Shown: piece by piece, positions 9,391-19,686 of the stretch | Numbering within the stretch: position 1 is the stretch's first letter | Layout: each line of letters opens with the position of its first letter | The notes under the pieces: model-generated | What the model was told of the DNA's origin: nothing | Database searches by the model: none | Seen by the model: only the letters and a program-made list of their open reading frames with translations | Program-made: the position numbers and the translations under genes | Assembly (NCBI RefSeq): GCF_019402645.1 | Contig: NZ_VKKS01000001.1 | Coordinates: 3,264,920-3,328,919 of the forward strand | Reading direction: 5' to 3' | DNA from: Morganella morganii | Lineage (GTDB): Bacteria; Pseudomonadota; Gammaproteobacteria; Enterobacterales; Enterobacteriaceae | Length of the DNA: 64,000 nucleotides

Positions 9391-10410
9391 ATGTCTTCTT
9401 CTGTAACCACTGCCGGGGCAACCCGGCTGCAACAGACACTGGCGCAGTTCAGCAAGCTTAATCTGCTGGGCGGTATCACACCGCTGAATAAATTGAATAA
9501 TCTCTCCCGCCTGCTGGGACGGGAGATTTACATCAAGCGCGATGATCTGACGCCGCTGGCGGCGGGCGGCAACAAGCTGCGTAAGCTGGAATTCCTGATG
9601 GCAGACGCCCTGGAAAAAGGCGCACAGTTTATTGTCACCGCCGGAGCCATTCAGTCCAACCATGTCCGGCAGACCGCTGCTGTCGCAGCGATGTACGGCC
9701 TGAAATGTGTGGCGCTGCTGGAAAACCCGATCGGCAGTCAGGAAGCGAATTTCCTGAATAACGGCAACAAACTGCTGACAGATTTATTCGGCGCGCACTG
9801 TGTAATGTGTGATGCCCTGACCGATCCGGATGCGCAGATGCAGGCGCTGATCAACCACATGCAGCTCAGTGACGCTTATATAGTGCCGGTCGGCGGCTCA
9901 AATATGCTTGGTTCTCTCGGCTATGTGCAGTGCGCCCTGGAAATCGCACAGCAGACACCGGAAGGTACGGAATTCGGAGCCGTCGTGGTGGCTTCCGGCA
10001 GCGCCGGTACGCATGCCGGGCTGTCTGCCGGATTGCAGTTGGTGATGCCGCAGACGCCGGTTATCGGCGTCACTGTATCCCGGACTTATGCCGATCAGGC
10101 ACCGAAAGTCGTGAAACTCCAAAACGAACTGGTACAACTGTTTGGTATTGAAACACCGGCACCGGTCGCGCTGTGGGACAATTATTTTGCACCGGAATAC
10201 GGCATGCCGAATTCCGGCGGACTGGAAGCCATTGAACTGCTGGCACGTCACGAAGGCATTTTGCTGGACCCGGTTTACACCGGTAAAGCCATGGCCGGAC
10301 TGATTGACCGGGTACGGAAGCATCCGCAGGATACCTCGCCGCTTCTGTTTGTGCATACCGGCGGCGCCGCCGGATTATTTGCTTATCCGGAAGTGAGCGC
10401 AGCAATATAA
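9391..10410 (+). CDS. dcyD: D-cysteine desulfhydrase
   Basis: The 339-residue protein is of the ACC deaminase/D-cysteine desulfhydrase family (fold type II PLP). The PLP Lys is K62 in [13 protein letters not shown], and the substrate-binding block [14 protein letters not shown] follows. [12 protein letters not shown] near the C-terminus is the conserved end of the family. The enzyme turns D-cysteine into pyruvate, H2S and ammonia. Third gene of a tight set with the PLP lyase and NhaC-type carrier; the RBS is AAGGAAATG just ahead of the start. ACC deaminase is the main alternative. Confidence 0.88.
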   Translation: MSSSVTTAGATRLQQTLAQFSKLNLLGGITPLNKLNNLSRLLGREIYIKRDDLTPLAAGGNKLRKLEFLMADALEKGAQFIVTAGAIQSNHVRQTAAVAAMYGLKCVALLENPIGSQEANFLNNGNKLLTDLFGAHCVMCDALTDPDAQMQALINHMQLSDAYIVPVGGSNMLGSLGYVQCALEIAQQTPEGTEFGAVVVASGSAGTHAGLSAGLQLVMPQTPVIGVTVSRTYADQAPKVVKLQNELVQLFGIETPAPVALWDNYFAPEYGMPNSGGLEAIELLARHEGILLDPVYTGKAMAGLIDRVRKHPQDTSPLLFVHTGGAAGLFAYPEVSAAI

Positions 10411-10518
10411 ATCAATCCTGCATCATATTATAATTTACTTATAACATCAGACAGATACCGGCAATATATTTTATTGCGATATCTGTTATCCCTCGCATTA
10501 CTGATAATATCTCTCATT

Positions 10519-10556
10519 AGCAGCGGCCGTCAGAATTTTCCCGGACGGCCGCTGCT
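10519..10556. terminator. Hairpin between convergent dcyD and the 192-residue membrane protein gene
   Basis: AGCAGCGGCCGTC (10519-10531) pairs perfectly with GACGGCCGCTGCT (10544-10556) over 13 bp. It sits between two convergent genes, as bidirectional terminators do, but lacks a clear T-run on either side. Confidence 0.55.
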
Positions 10557-10558
10557 GT

Positions 10559-11137
10559 TCAGCTGATACCGGAACATCCCCGCCATGCCATCGGTACAGC
10601 GGCAAGGTTATAGAGCGGGGTTCCCAGCAGGTAATGATCATACACCGTCAGTCCCGGTGTTTTGTCTTTTTCCATCGCGTAATATTCGACAGGAAGAATA
10701 AACGACAATAATAACAGTGAGATACCTGCATTACGAATAGCACGGCGCGGTAATGTCCGGCTCAGCAGATGAACCACAGCAAAATATGCCCCGGAAACCA
10801 CCATAAAAAACAACATAATACCGCTGTTTTCAGCCAGGAAATCTCCGGCTGACAAAGGGTATCCCTGATGCAGCAGATCAGGAAGATCCGTCAGATATTC
10901 AGCTCCCGCCTCGCGGCGGAAAAAAGCGGAGACAGATAAGTTCAGCCCCCACAAAACCGTCAGCAGGCCAACGACAATTTGGCCTGCTGTATAGCGGCAG
11001 AGATACACATTCGCCAACAGCAGTAATGTGCCCATCACCGTAATTTTCACATTGTACTCCGCACCCGGTCCGCCGGCTAAGACAGCCGGTACCAGAGCAA
11101 TCGGCACAATCAGTAAAACAGAAGAAAACAGACGCAT
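10559..11137 (-). CDS. Unknown inner-membrane protein, 192 residues
   Basis: I do not recognise this protein with confidence. It starts with a hydrophobic segment (MRLFSSVLLIVPIALVPAVLAGG), which may be a signal anchor, and has roughly four more hydrophobic stretches. The C-terminal part holds YDHYLLGTPLYNLAAV. The overall shape of about five helices followed by a short tail resembles the membrane domain of phosphoethanolamine transferases without the catalytic sulfatase domain, but that is a guess. It stands alone, read leftward, convergent with dcyD and in front of the acetate operon's end. Confidence 0.6.
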   Translation of the reverse strand: MRLFSSVLLIVPIALVPAVLAGGPGAEYNVKITVMGTLLLLANVYLCRYTAGQIVVGLLTVLWGLNLSVSAFFRREAGAEYLTDLPDLLHQGYPLSAGDFLAENSGIMLFFMVVSGAYFAVVHLLSRTLPRRAIRNAGISLLLLSFILPVEYYAMEKDKTPGLTVYDHYLLGTPLYNLAAVPMAWRGCSGIS

Positions 11138-11259
11138 AAATTAACTTTTAAGCAACATAAACAAGCGGGTTGCAGTAAACCATTAACAACCTGATAAAAC
11201 AAGTGCCGGAGAAAAAGAAAAACGCGGCCTCCGCAACGGAGACCACGCTGTGACATCTG

Positions 11260-12915
11260 TCAGTGGGATTTACCCTGCTCAATTCCGATACCTATCTGAG
11301 AGCGGATAAACTGTGCCTCAAAACGACTGCGTTCTTCCTGACCCTGTGCAGAGTTATCCGTCACAGACACCAGCCAGGCCGCGATAAAGGCAGCAAACAT
11401 AGAGAAAAGTGCGGGATATTCATAAGGATAAATCGCTTTTTCATGTCCGAGAATACCGACCCAGATAGTCGGCCCGAGGATCATCAGAATCACAGCAGTT
11501 AACAATCCCAGCCAGCCGCCCGCCAGCGCACCGCGTGTAGTCAGGCGTTTCCAGTACATGGAAAGCAGGATGATCGGAAAATTACAGCTCGCTGCGATAG
11601 AGAAGGCCAGCCCCACCATAAAGGCAATGTTTTGTTTCTCAAACAAAATACCCAGGCCGATGGCGACAATTCCGAGAATAATGACCGTGATTTTAGAGAC
11701 TTTTAATTCATCCCGCTCATTGGCTTTTCCGTCTTTAATGACACAGGCGTACAGGTCATGGGAAACCGCAGAAGCACCCGCCAGAGTCAGTCCGGCAACA
11801 ACTGCCAGAATCGTGGCAAATGCCACAGCAGAGATAAAGCCGAGGAACAGATTTCCGCCGACCGCATCCGCCAGATGCACCGCCGCCATATTGGTACCAC
11901 CGATCAGGGCACCTGCGGCGTCTTTAAATACCGGGTTCGGGCTGACCAGCAGAATGGCACCGAAGCCGATAATAAAGGTCAGGATATAGAAATAACCAAT
12001 GAATCCGGTGGCATAGAACACACTCTTACGGGCTTCTTTGGCATCACTGACCGTGAAGAAACGCATAATAATATGCGGCAGCCCGGCCGTACCAAACATC
12101 AGAGCCAGTCCCAGGGATAATGCCGAAACCGGATCCGACACCAGCCCGCCCGGGCTCATAATCGCCGGGCCGTTTTTATGTACTGCGACCGCATCTTTAA
12201 ACAAGGTATTAAAGTTGAAATCCACGGCTTTCATCACCATCAGCGCCATAAAGCTGGCACCGGCAAGTAACAGAACCGCTTTGATAATCTGCACCCAGGT
12301 CGTTGCCAGCATGCCGCCGAACAGGACATAAAACACCATCAGAATACCGACCAGCACAACTGCCACGATATAGTTAAGCCCGAATAACAGCTCAATCAGT
12401 TTACCGGCACCCACCATCTGCGCAATCAGATACAGCGCCACCACCACCAGCGAGCCACTGGCAGACAGTACTCTGATCGGCCGGGCTTTCAGGCGGTAAG
12501 AGACCACATCCGCAAAAGTATAGCGCCCGAGGTTACGCAGACGTTCCGCAATCAGGAACAGGATCACCGGCCAGCCAATCAGAAAACCGATGGAGTAAAT
12601 CAGGCCATCATACCCGGACGTGTAGACCAGCGCTGAGATCCCGAGGAATGATGCGGCGGACATAAAGTCGCCGGCTATTGCCAGTCCGTTCTGAAACCCG
12701 GTAATTTTCCCCCCTGCGGTATAATATTCCGCCCGGGAACGCGTCCGTTTTGCCGCCCAATAGGTGATATAAAGTGTCAAACCAACAAAGATCAGGAACA
12801 TAATAATGGCCTGATAGTTCACCGGCTGGCGCTCAACCGGCCCGCTGATGGCATCCGCGTGACTGAACAGCGGAAACAGCAGGGATAACAGAAGAGCAGA
12901 AAGGCGCGTTTTCAT
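11260..12915 (-). CDS. actP: Cation/acetate symporter ActP
   Basis: The 551-residue sodium:solute symporter family protein has 13 or so hydrophobic segments. A signal sequence ([20 protein letters not shown]) precedes the first membrane segment, as in E. coli ActP. The block [15 protein letters not shown] is the conserved family motif. It imports acetate and glycolate for Acs. Its start overlaps the end of yjcH by 4 bp, so the two are translationally coupled. The order acs-yjcH-actP is that of E. coli. Confidence 0.95.
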   Translation of the reverse strand: MKTRLSALLLSLLFPLFSHADAISGPVERQPVNYQAIIMFLIFVGLTLYITYWAAKRTRSRAEYYTAGGKITGFQNGLAIAGDFMSAASFLGISALVYTSGYDGLIYSIGFLIGWPVILFLIAERLRNLGRYTFADVVSYRLKARPIRVLSASGSLVVVALYLIAQMVGAGKLIELLFGLNYIVAVVLVGILMVFYVLFGGMLATTWVQIIKAVLLLAGASFMALMVMKAVDFNFNTLFKDAVAVHKNGPAIMSPGGLVSDPVSALSLGLALMFGTAGLPHIIMRFFTVSDAKEARKSVFYATGFIGYFYILTFIIGFGAILLVSPNPVFKDAAGALIGGTNMAAVHLADAVGGNLFLGFISAVAFATILAVVAGLTLAGASAVSHDLYACVIKDGKANERDELKVSKITVIILGIVAIGLGILFEKQNIAFMVGLAFSIAASCNFPIILLSMYWKRLTTRGALAGGWLGLLTAVILMILGPTIWVGILGHEKAIYPYEYPALFSMFAAFIAAWLVSVTDNSAQGQEERSRFEAQFIRSQIGIGIEQGKSH

Positions 12916-13223
12916 TGTTTCACCCCGCGGATAATTTCGGCGGTCAGACGGTCAAATTCACCGTTTGCGCGGACGGTATAGATACCGGTCAGGATAAAAG
13001 CACTGACAATCAGCCCGATGCCGACAGGGATCCCGCGGGTAATCGTCAGACCTTCGCCGAGTGGTGTGCCCAGCCATTGCGGATCAAATGCAATCAGAAT
13101 AATAAAGCTGACATACAGCACAAGTGTGATAGCAGACAATGTCCATGAGAACCGACTGCGCTTTCTGACCAGTTCCTGAAAGCGAGGGTCATTCTCCACC
13201 TGCTGATAAATGGATGCGCTCAT
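12912..13223 (-). CDS. yjcH: DUF485 membrane protein YjcH
   Basis: The 103-residue protein has two hydrophobic helices (residues about 28-48 and 62-84) and the DUF485 features [15 protein letters not shown] and WLGTPLGEG. Genes of this family almost always sit between acs and actP, as here, and the protein is thought to work with the acetate carrier. The stop overlaps the actP start by 4 bp. Confidence 0.93.
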   Translation of the reverse strand: MSASIYQQVENDPRFQELVRKRSRFSWTLSAITLVLYVSFIILIAFDPQWLGTPLGEGLTITRGIPVGIGLIVSAFILTGIYTVRANGEFDRLTAEIIRGVKQ

Positions 13224-13296
13224 TGAGGATACTCCTCTGTTTTTGTTATCCGGAGTGTCAGTGCCGCATCACACGGCACTGACTGAGGTTAGTGTG

Positions 13297-15252
13297 TTAG
13301 TTCATTTTGATGGCCTGCTTTTCTTCGAGCAGTTTTTCGACCACACCAGGGTCGGCCAGTGTTGATACATCACCCAGATTACCGGTATCACCGGCGGCGA
13401 TTTTACGAAGGATACGGCGCATAATTTTACCGGATCGCGTTTTCGGCAGAGAATCAGTCCAGTGCAGAATATCCGGGGTGGCAATCGGGCCGATTTCTTT
13501 ACGGACCCAATTCCTCACCTCCGCATACAGTTCCGGTGTCGGCTCTTCGCCGTGATTGAGTGTGACGTAAGCATAAATGGCCTGCCCTTTGATGCTGTGC
13601 GGGATCCCGACCACGGCTGCTTCGGCAATTTTCGGGTGTGAAACCAGTGCGGATTCCACTTCGGCAGTGCCGAGACGGTGCCCGGAGATATTCAGCACAT
13701 CATCCACCCGGCCGGTGATCCAGTAATAGCCGTCTTCATCACGGCGGGTACCGTCCCCGGCAAAGTACATGCCTTTAAAAGCGGAGAAATACGTCTGTTC
13801 AAAACGTTCATGATCACCGAACAGGGTACGGGCCTGACCCGGCCAGGAGTCGAGGATCACCAGATTTCCCTCCGTCTCACCGTCCAGAATTTCGCCCTGG
13901 TTATCCACCAGTGCAGGCTGAACACCAAAGAACGGTACCGTTGCGGAACCCGGTTTCAGTTCAATGGCACCCGGCATCGCGCCTATCATGCAGGCCCCGG
14001 TTTCAGTCTGCCACCAGGTATCGACAATCGGGCAGCGGCTGTCACCGATAGTTTTGTAGTACCATTCCCAGGCTTCCGGATTAATCGGCTCACCGACAGA
14101 CCCCATAATGCGCAGTGACTTGCGGGATGTGCCTTCAATAGCATTGAGACCTTCCGCCATCAGGGCGCGGATAGCCGTCGGCGCGGTATACAGGATATTG
14201 ACCTGATGTTTATCGACAATCTGACACATCCGGTTGACCTTCGGATGGTTCGGTACACCTTCAAACATCAGCGTGACAGCCCCGTTGGACAGCGGGCCGT
14301 AAACCAGGTATGTGTGTCCCGTCACCCAGCCGACATCCGCTGTACACCAGAAAACTTCATCACCATGATAATCAAAAATATATTTGAATGTCAGCGTGGC
14401 ATAGACCAGATAACCACCGGTGGTGTGCAGCACCCCTTTCGGCTTACCGGTCGAACCGGAGGTATAGAGGATAAACAGCGGATCTTCCGCATTCATCTCT
14501 TCCGGCGGGCAGTCCGCACTGACACCACTGACAGCGTCATGCCACCAGATATCACGCCCTTCCTGCCATTCCACCGGACTGCCGGTACGACGGAAAACGA
14601 TCACACCACTGACAGTGGTAACGCCCGGATTTTTCAGGCCGTCATCCACGTTTTTCTTCAGCGGAATGGTGCGTCCGGCGCGCAGACCTTCATCCGCGGT
14701 GATCACCATTTTTGCGCCGGAATCAATGACACGGCCGGATACCGCCTCAGGTGAGAACCCGGCAAAAATCACCGAATGCACCGCACCGATACGGGCACAG
14801 GCCAGCATAGCGACCATCGCTTCCGGAATCATCGGCATATAAATAGCGACCACATCGCCTTTGCGGATCCCCTGCTGTTTCAGGACATTGGCAAACTGAC
14901 AAACATCATGATGCAGTTCACGGTAGGTAAGTGTGCGGGACTCATCCGGACTGTCGCCCTCCCAGATCACCGCCGGCTTATCACCACGCTCCGCCAGATG
15001 CCGGTCAAGACAGTTGGCACTGAGATTCAGTGTGCCGTCCTCAAACCATTTTATGCTGACATGACCCGGGTCGAAGGAGGTGTTTTTCACCTGCGTATAG
15101 GGTTTTATCCAGTCTACAATCTGACCTTTCTCACGCCAGTAGCTGTCAGGATCCTGAACAGACCGCTGATACTCGTCCAGATACTGCTGATGATTGATTA
15201 GCGCATTTTTTGCAATTACTTCGGGTACAGGATATTTCGTTATTCTTGTCAT
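13297..15252 (-). CDS. acs: Acetyl-CoA synthetase Acs
   Basis: The 651-residue AMP-forming acyl-CoA synthetase has the expected length (E. coli 652). The nucleotide-binding motif [19 protein letters not shown] lies near residue 260, DTWWQTETG near 410 and the acetylatable Lys of [11 protein letters not shown] near 605. It activates acetate to acetyl-CoA through acetyl-AMP, the high-affinity route for acetate scavenging. It is the first gene of acs-yjcH-actP, read leftward, and diverges from sodA. In E. coli the operon depends on CRP; I could not place a convincing CRP site here. Confidence 0.97.
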   Translation of the reverse strand: MTRITKYPVPEVIAKNALINHQQYLDEYQRSVQDPDSYWREKGQIVDWIKPYTQVKNTSFDPGHVSIKWFEDGTLNLSANCLDRHLAERGDKPAVIWEGDSPDESRTLTYRELHHDVCQFANVLKQQGIRKGDVVAIYMPMIPEAMVAMLACARIGAVHSVIFAGFSPEAVSGRVIDSGAKMVITADEGLRAGRTIPLKKNVDDGLKNPGVTTVSGVIVFRRTGSPVEWQEGRDIWWHDAVSGVSADCPPEEMNAEDPLFILYTSGSTGKPKGVLHTTGGYLVYATLTFKYIFDYHGDEVFWCTADVGWVTGHTYLVYGPLSNGAVTLMFEGVPNHPKVNRMCQIVDKHQVNILYTAPTAIRALMAEGLNAIEGTSRKSLRIMGSVGEPINPEAWEWYYKTIGDSRCPIVDTWWQTETGACMIGAMPGAIELKPGSATVPFFGVQPALVDNQGEILDGETEGNLVILDSWPGQARTLFGDHERFEQTYFSAFKGMYFAGDGTRRDEDGYYWITGRVDDVLNISGHRLGTAEVESALVSHPKIAEAAVVGIPHSIKGQAIYAYVTLNHGEEPTPELYAEVRNWVRKEIGPIATPDILHWTDSLPKTRSGKIMRRILRKIAAGDTGNLGDVSTLADPGVVEKLLEEKQAIKMN

Positions 15253-15621
15253 GATGAGTCTCCTTTCAATTGTTAATGCTATGTCAAAATCACGTTAAAT
15301 AAAGTTACCCTTCCGCCTTTGTTTCTTTTTTGCGCTAAAGATCACGGATTGAAAAAGTGGGTATTCACAGCGTTATCATTTGGTGCGAAAAGCACCAACG
15401 ACATAAAACATCACCATTGTGAGAAAAAATAGTTCATAACATCACCTGACAATCGTTAACTAAAATATTTAACCAAAATAAGACAGTAAACTAACAAATA
15501 AAAAGAATCCGCACAGATCGCACAGATCTGATAATCGTTTTCATTATCATCTGTTTCATTATAATGTTTAGTCTGTTCACACCCGGTGTGAGCGGTTCGG
15601 TCAATTACTGGAGTTATAATT
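15253..15621. promoter_or_regulatory. Divergent acs/sodA control region
   Basis: This 369-bp AT-rich stretch has no gene. It must hold the acs promoter on the left and the sodA promoter on the right. A Fur box at 15530-15548 is the only site I can name with fair support. Confidence 0.6.
15530..15548. promoter_or_regulatory. Fur box upstream of sodA
   Basis: GATAATCGTTTTCATTATC matches the 19-bp Fur consensus GATAATGATAATCATTATC at 14 to 15 positions, with both outer half-sites intact. It lies about 75 bp before sodA. Fur repression of sodA is known in E. coli, so the placement makes sense. Confidence 0.75.
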
Positions 15622-16242
15622 ATGAGCTATGTATTACCTGCATTACCTTACGCCTGTGACGCGTTAGAACCTCATTTCGATAAAATGACAATGGAAATTC
15701 ACCATACTAAACATCATCAGACATATGTGAATAACACCAACACCGCTCTGGAAGCCTTCCCTGAGATGGCAAACCTTGATATCGACGATTTGATCGCACA
15801 ACTCGATAAATTCCCGGCGGACAAACGTACTTTTATCCGTAACAACGCGGGTGGCCATTCCAACCACAGCATGTTCTGGAAAGGCCTGAAGACCGGCACC
15901 ACATTACAGGGCGATCTGAAAGCAGCTATCGAACGTGATTTCGGCAGCGTTGAGGTATTTCAGGCTGAGTTTGAAAAAGCCGCCGCAACCCGTTTTGGTT
16001 CCGGCTGGGCATGGCTGGTGCTGAAAGACGGCAAACTGACTGTGGTTTCCACCGCCAACCAGGACAGCCCGTTGATGGGCGAAGCAATTTCCGGTACTTC
16101 CGGTTATCCGATCATCGGTCTGGATGTGTGGGAGCACGCCTATTACCTGAAATTCCAGAACCGCCGTCCGGATTACATCAAAGCATTCTGGTCTGTAGTA
16201 AACTGGGATGAGGCAGCAGCGCGTTTCGCTTCTGCAAAATAA
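15622..16242 (+). CDS. sodA: Manganese superoxide dismutase SodA
   Basis: The 206-residue cytoplasmic enzyme matches E. coli SodA in length. Metal ligands can be seen: His27 in [12 protein letters not shown], His81 in [11 protein letters not shown], Asp168 and His172 in [26 protein letters not shown] and the Gly-Gln residues fit the Mn type. It removes superoxide. The leader has a Fur box, and a terminator follows 8 bp after the stop. yiiM is the next gene, as near sodA in E. coli. Confidence 0.97.
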   Translation: MSYVLPALPYACDALEPHFDKMTMEIHHTKHHQTYVNNTNTALEAFPEMANLDIDDLIAQLDKFPADKRTFIRNNAGGHSNHSMFWKGLKTGTTLQGDLKAAIERDFGSVEVFQAEFEKAAATRFGSGWAWLVLKDGKLTVVSTANQDSPLMGEAISGTSGYPIIGLDVWEHAYYLKFQNRRPDYIKAFWSVVNWDEAAARFASAK

Positions 16243-16250
16243 GTTCTGAA

Positions 16251-16280
16251 ATATGTGCGGGCACTGCCCGCACATATTCT
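16251..16280 (+). terminator. Rho-independent terminator after sodA
   Basis: A 12-bp perfect stem, ATATGTGCGGGC and its complement, closes a 3-base loop and is followed by TCTTCTTCC. Confidence 0.82.
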
Positions 16281-16330
16281 TCTTCCCCGCTTTCGATTAT
16301 GATATCCGTCTCACTCAATACGGAGGCGGC

Positions 16331-17014
16331 ATGGCATACACACCTTTAGTTTTCACCGGTCCCGTCAGGGATACAGCCCGCTGCGGGCGCAGTGCAATTG
16401 AAAAGCGTCAGACCGAAGGCGTGATTGCCCTCAGTGCCACCGGACTCGCCGGTGATGAGCAGGCAGAAAAAGCCTTTCACGGCGGTCCTGACCGCGCGTT
16501 ATGTCATTATCCCCGCGAACACTACGATTACTGGAAAATGATGTATCCGGAAATTGAGGATCGCTTTGTCGCACCGTTTTTCGGGGAAAATATCTCCACC
16601 ATCGGTATGACGGAAGAAACAGTATTTATCGGTGATATTTATCAGTGGGGCAGCGCCGTTATTCAGGTTACCCAGCCACGTTCACCATGTTACAAGCTCA
16701 ATCCGCTGACCGATGTATCTGATTTTTCACAGGTGATGCAGGACTGCGGCCGTACCGGCTGGCTGTACCGTGTCGCCGGGAAAGGAGAAGTCAGCAGTGA
16801 TCAGCCGCTGAAACTGCTGACCCGCACCAGCGCTGTTTCTGTCAGAGAGGCCGCTGCCATCGCCTTTCATCTGCCGTTTGATGAAACCGAATACCACCAT
16901 CTGTTACAGGCATCCGGACTCTCCGCCAGCTGGACACTGACGATGCAGCGCCGTCTGATGACCGGCAAAATCGAGGACTTTAACCGCCGGTTATTCGGTT
17001 CCGCCGCCGTGTAA
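16331..17014 (+). CDS. yiiM: MOSC-domain protein YiiM
   Basis: The 227-residue protein is of the YiiM type (E. coli 224). The MOSC domain includes DEQAEKAFHGGPDRALCHYPREHY, split around the conserved HGG, and the reactive Cys in QPRSPCYKL. YiiM reduces N-hydroxylated bases such as 6-hydroxylaminopurine, using molybdenum cofactor. I start at the ATG at 16331, which has GGAGG seven bases ahead; the reading frame is open further upstream but runs through the sodA terminator. Confidence 0.93.
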   Translation: MAYTPLVFTGPVRDTARCGRSAIEKRQTEGVIALSATGLAGDEQAEKAFHGGPDRALCHYPREHYDYWKMMYPEIEDRFVAPFFGENISTIGMTEETVFIGDIYQWGSAVIQVTQPRSPCYKLNPLTDVSDFSQVMQDCGRTGWLYRVAGKGEVSSDQPLKLLTRTSAVSVREAAAIAFHLPFDETEYHHLLQASGLSASWTLTMQRRLMTGKIEDFNRRLFGSAAV

Positions 17015-17140
17015 GAATATGTAATCCCGGGTTCTCTCTGCTTTAAACCGGTTCCGGAATGTGTGATTATCATACTCGCTTCACGATGACCGCTGCTGAC
17101 CCGGCAGCACACACAGATGACATTTAAACGGGAGACAAGG

Positions 17141-17431
17141 ATGAAATACCTGATAATGCTGCTGAGCCTGGCAGCGCTTTCATTGCCTGCCACAGCGGCA
17201 GATCAGAACAGTGCGGATGAACTGGAAACCTTTACGGATAATGCAGAAAACTGCATCCATTTCTCCGGTGAATGGGATGTGTCCCTGCCGGCTGATCAGA
17301 AAAAAGATATCAAAAAAGCACTGGATGAGACCTGTCCTCCGGCCAAAGAGCAGCAGAAAGTACTGCGTGAAAAATACCGCAACGACCCGGACATGCTCAC
17401 GAAAATTAATGAATTTGATCTCGGCCAGTAA
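17141..17431 (+). CDS. Small exported protein, unknown function
   Basis: The 96-residue product starts with a clear signal peptide (MKYLIMLLSLAALSLPATA, probable cut after ATAA or ATA). The mature part is about 77 residues, rich in Asp, Glu and Lys, with two Cys (in ENCIHFSGEW and DETCPPA) that could form one disulphide in the periplasm. I do not recognise the family. The start at 17141 has GGAGACAAGG ahead; a frame-open ATG at 17117 lacks an RBS. A terminator follows. It lies between yiiM and the dms cluster. Confidence 0.75.
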   Translation: MKYLIMLLSLAALSLPATAADQNSADELETFTDNAENCIHFSGEWDVSLPADQKKDIKKALDETCPPAKEQQKVLREKYRNDPDMLTKINEFDLGQ

Positions 17432-17442
17432 CATCTGCCGTA

Positions 17443-17482
17443 AAAAAAGCCCTTCCGGTCTGCACCGGAAGGGCTTTTTAAT
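17443..17482. terminator. Bidirectional terminator between the small exported protein gene and dmsD
   Basis: AAAAAGCCCTTCCGG and the complementary CCGGAAGGGCTTTTT form a stem of about 14 bp with A-run before and T-run after, so it can stop transcripts from both sides. Confidence 0.9.
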
Positions 17483-17498
17483 CTGATCGTATGATGTT

Positions 17499-18110
17499 TC
17501 AGACGAAAATGGTTTTCTCTGCCGGGATAACCGGCAAAACATCCTGCCAGCCGCTGAGTGTCAGTGCAGTCAGGGCAGATAACCCTTCATAGAACGGACT
17601 TCCGCATTTTTCCTGCATCCGCGCCAGATAGAAACGCGCCCATGGCAGAATGTGTTCCGCCAGCAGTGAATTCAGGGCATCCGGACTATTTTCCGCCGTC
17701 CAGGCCGCCATCATCAGTAACAGGCCGATGTGATCTTCCGGCTCATTCTGCGACAGTGTAATATCCACCTGATTCACACGCATCCAGTCACGCAGAGCAA
17801 TCACGGAGTCCCCGAACAACACCTGCTCTTTATCCAGCCAGACAGAGCCCCACGGTGATGCAGGCAGTACCTGCGGACCGATAAACAGACGCTGATAAGC
17901 CTGCGGCAGGGTTTCCTCTCCGGTGACGGCCATGTTCAGTTTCTGTGCGACAACCTGCTTCTGCACTTCATCACCGTATGGCCATTCCGCCACCCACTCC
18001 CCGGAAGAGAGCAGTTCCGTTATCTGTGTTATCTCTGACGGCGGATAGTAAAACGCCGCCCCGAGAATACGGGCCGTTAATGCAACATCACTGACAGATT
18101 GCTCACTCAT
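17499..18110 (-). CDS. dmsD: DmsD/TorD-family redox enzyme maturation chaperone
   Basis: The 203-residue all-helical cytoplasmic protein has the length of E. coli DmsD (204). The blocks YQRLFIGPQVLPASPWGSVW, with conserved Pro and Trp, and EPEDHIGLLLMMAAW are family hallmarks. It binds the twin-arginine leader of the catalytic subunit DmsA and helps cofactor loading before Tat export. It lies 85 bp after dmsC, probably as the fourth gene of dmsABCD, whereas in E. coli dmsD is elsewhere. Confidence 0.9.
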   Translation of the reverse strand: MSEQSVSDVALTARILGAAFYYPPSEITQITELLSSGEWVAEWPYGDEVQKQVVAQKLNMAVTGEETLPQAYQRLFIGPQVLPASPWGSVWLDKEQVLFGDSVIALRDWMRVNQVDITLSQNEPEDHIGLLLMMAAWTAENSPDALNSLLAEHILPWARFYLARMQEKCGSPFYEGLSALTALTLSGWQDVLPVIPAEKTIFV

Positions 18111-18195
18111 AACTCAGAATTCTCACAATAAAATATCCGCGTATCCTGACACGATTTCCGCCGGGAAAACAGTAACAGAATACGCGCTGACGGTA

Positions 18196-19056
18196 TCAGG
18201 ACAGGTACGCCATACCGGCCGTCATGTGCAGTCCGTAGAAGATACCGCGGCCGATGATTTCCCCGGCCAGCACCAGAACAAAGCCAATCAGCATCATAAT
18301 CACCGGCGGATTCGCCCGTTTCACCAGCGGCAGGATCCAGCAGGCCAGACCCAGCGCCAGCAGAACCAGACGCCAGCCCATATACAGGCCGAACTCAGGC
18401 ACCAGCGCGGAAGCACTCTGTACTGAACTGCGGATAAAAGCCAGATCAAATGCCTGTGACGTCACCGCGACCGCACTCGCCACCAGCGCGACAACACCCG
18501 CCAATGGCAGCCAGCTGATGCAGCGCAGATCAAACCCGGCAATCCGCAGCAGCAGGGCAGCCAGCACCGGCCCGCCCAGCAGTGCTGTCAGCACAAAGTG
18601 GACAGTAGTGTACGGAGTGTACCAGGCCGGCACAGTAGCAATCTGGTAAACCTGCGGAATGGCATAAATAAAGACCACCGCCAGCACCATCACCACCAGC
18701 AGCCAGAGCTTACCAAGCGCTGCCGGCATTTTGTTCAGCACGGCCAGCAGCCAGTAAAAACCACCAGCGGCGAAAAAGACCGAACCTGCTGCAATTTCAT
18801 TACTGAGCGACGAACTGCCGAGGCGGTTAAACGCATTAAACGCGCGCAGCGGTGTGCCCATGTGCATCATGGAGAGCAGAAAACCCACGCCCATCAGCAC
18901 CCACAGGCCGAACATACTGTAATTCACTTTACGGTTCATTTCCGGTGACAGTTTTCCGGACAACAGCACTGCCGCCATCACGATAAAAGCACCGGCCACA
19001 CTCTGCCCGATGGTGGTAAAGAACATCAGCGGCCATTCATGAATTCCCGATCCCAT
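18196..19056 (-). CDS. dmsC: DMSO reductase membrane anchor DmsC
   Basis: The 286-residue integral membrane protein with eight hydrophobic segments starts MGSGIHEWPLMFFTTIGQS, the usual DmsC start. It anchors DmsAB in the inner membrane and oxidises menaquinol. I use the ATG at 19056, which follows GGAGGTATAAC inside the end of dmsB; the frame is open upstream but that would overlap dmsB heavily. There is one base between the dmsB stop and this start. Confidence 0.93.
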   Translation of the reverse strand: MGSGIHEWPLMFFTTIGQSVAGAFIVMAAVLLSGKLSPEMNRKVNYSMFGLWVLMGVGFLLSMMHMGTPLRAFNAFNRLGSSSLSNEIAAGSVFFAAGGFYWLLAVLNKMPAALGKLWLLVVMVLAVVFIYAIPQVYQIATVPAWYTPYTTVHFVLTALLGGPVLAALLLRIAGFDLRCISWLPLAGVVALVASAVAVTSQAFDLAFIRSSVQSASALVPEFGLYMGWRLVLLALGLACWILPLVKRANPPVIMMLIGFVLVLAGEIIGRGIFYGLHMTAGMAYLS

Positions 19057-19057
19057 G

Positions 19058-19675
19058 TTATACCTCCTCCGGGTTCGCCAGATGGCCTGTGGTATCCCCG
19101 ACAGGACGGCTGTTGGCATTCAGTTTTAAAACGATATTCGGATGTGTGTATTCCGCAGACGGCAGCGGTGCGATTTCCGCCAGTGTGCCGTATTTTGCAC
19201 GCAGTTCCTCTATCGGGCCCATATCCAGAGCCCGCAACGGGCAGGATTCGACACAAATCGGTTTTTTCCCTTCCGCAACGCGTTCATAGCAGCCGTCACA
19301 TTTGGTCATATGCCCTTTGACCTCATCAAACTGCGGTGCGCCGTACGGGCACGCCATATGACAGTAGCGGCAGCCGATACACACTTCCTCATTCACCACC
19401 ACAAATCCGTCTTCCCGCTTATGCATCGCACCACTCGGACAGACTTTGGCACAGGCCGGGTCATCACAGTGGTTACAGGAGATGGAGAGATAGTAAGCAA
19501 ACACATTCTGCTGATACACACCATCCTGCTCTGTCCAGTCACCTCCCGCATATTCATAGATACGGCGGAAATTCACTTCCGGAGATAAGTTTTTAAAGTC
19601 TTTACAGGCCAGCTCACAGGTTTTGCAGCCGGTGCAGCGACCTGAATCAATGTAGAAACCATATTGCGTTGACAT
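19058..19675 (-). CDS. dmsB: DMSO reductase iron-sulphur subunit DmsB
   Basis: The 205-residue protein has four Cys clusters for [4Fe-4S] centres: CTGCKTCELAC, CNHCDDPACAKVC, CIGCRYCHMAC and CDGC with a later CVESC. This is the DmsB pattern. It carries electrons from DmsC to DmsA at the membrane. It starts 11 bp after the dmsA stop. Confidence 0.96.
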   Translation of the reverse strand: MSTQYGFYIDSGRCTGCKTCELACKDFKNLSPEVNFRRIYEYAGGDWTEQDGVYQQNVFAYYLSISCNHCDDPACAKVCPSGAMHKREDGFVVVNEEVCIGCRYCHMACPYGAPQFDEVKGHMTKCDGCYERVAEGKKPICVESCPLRALDMGPIEELRAKYGTLAEIAPLPSAEYTHPNIVLKLNANSRPVGDTTGHLANPEEV

Positions 19676-19686
19676 AAATCGCTTCC

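Noticed and set aside
14206..14754. A 182-codon open frame on the plus strand
   Set aside because: It is antisense to acs and has a composition typical of shadow frames (many His, Thr, Arg), with no recognisable domain.
15353..15430. CRP sites upstream of acs
   Set aside because: Half-sites such as GATCACG and TTGTGAG are present but no pair has the right spacing and symmetry.
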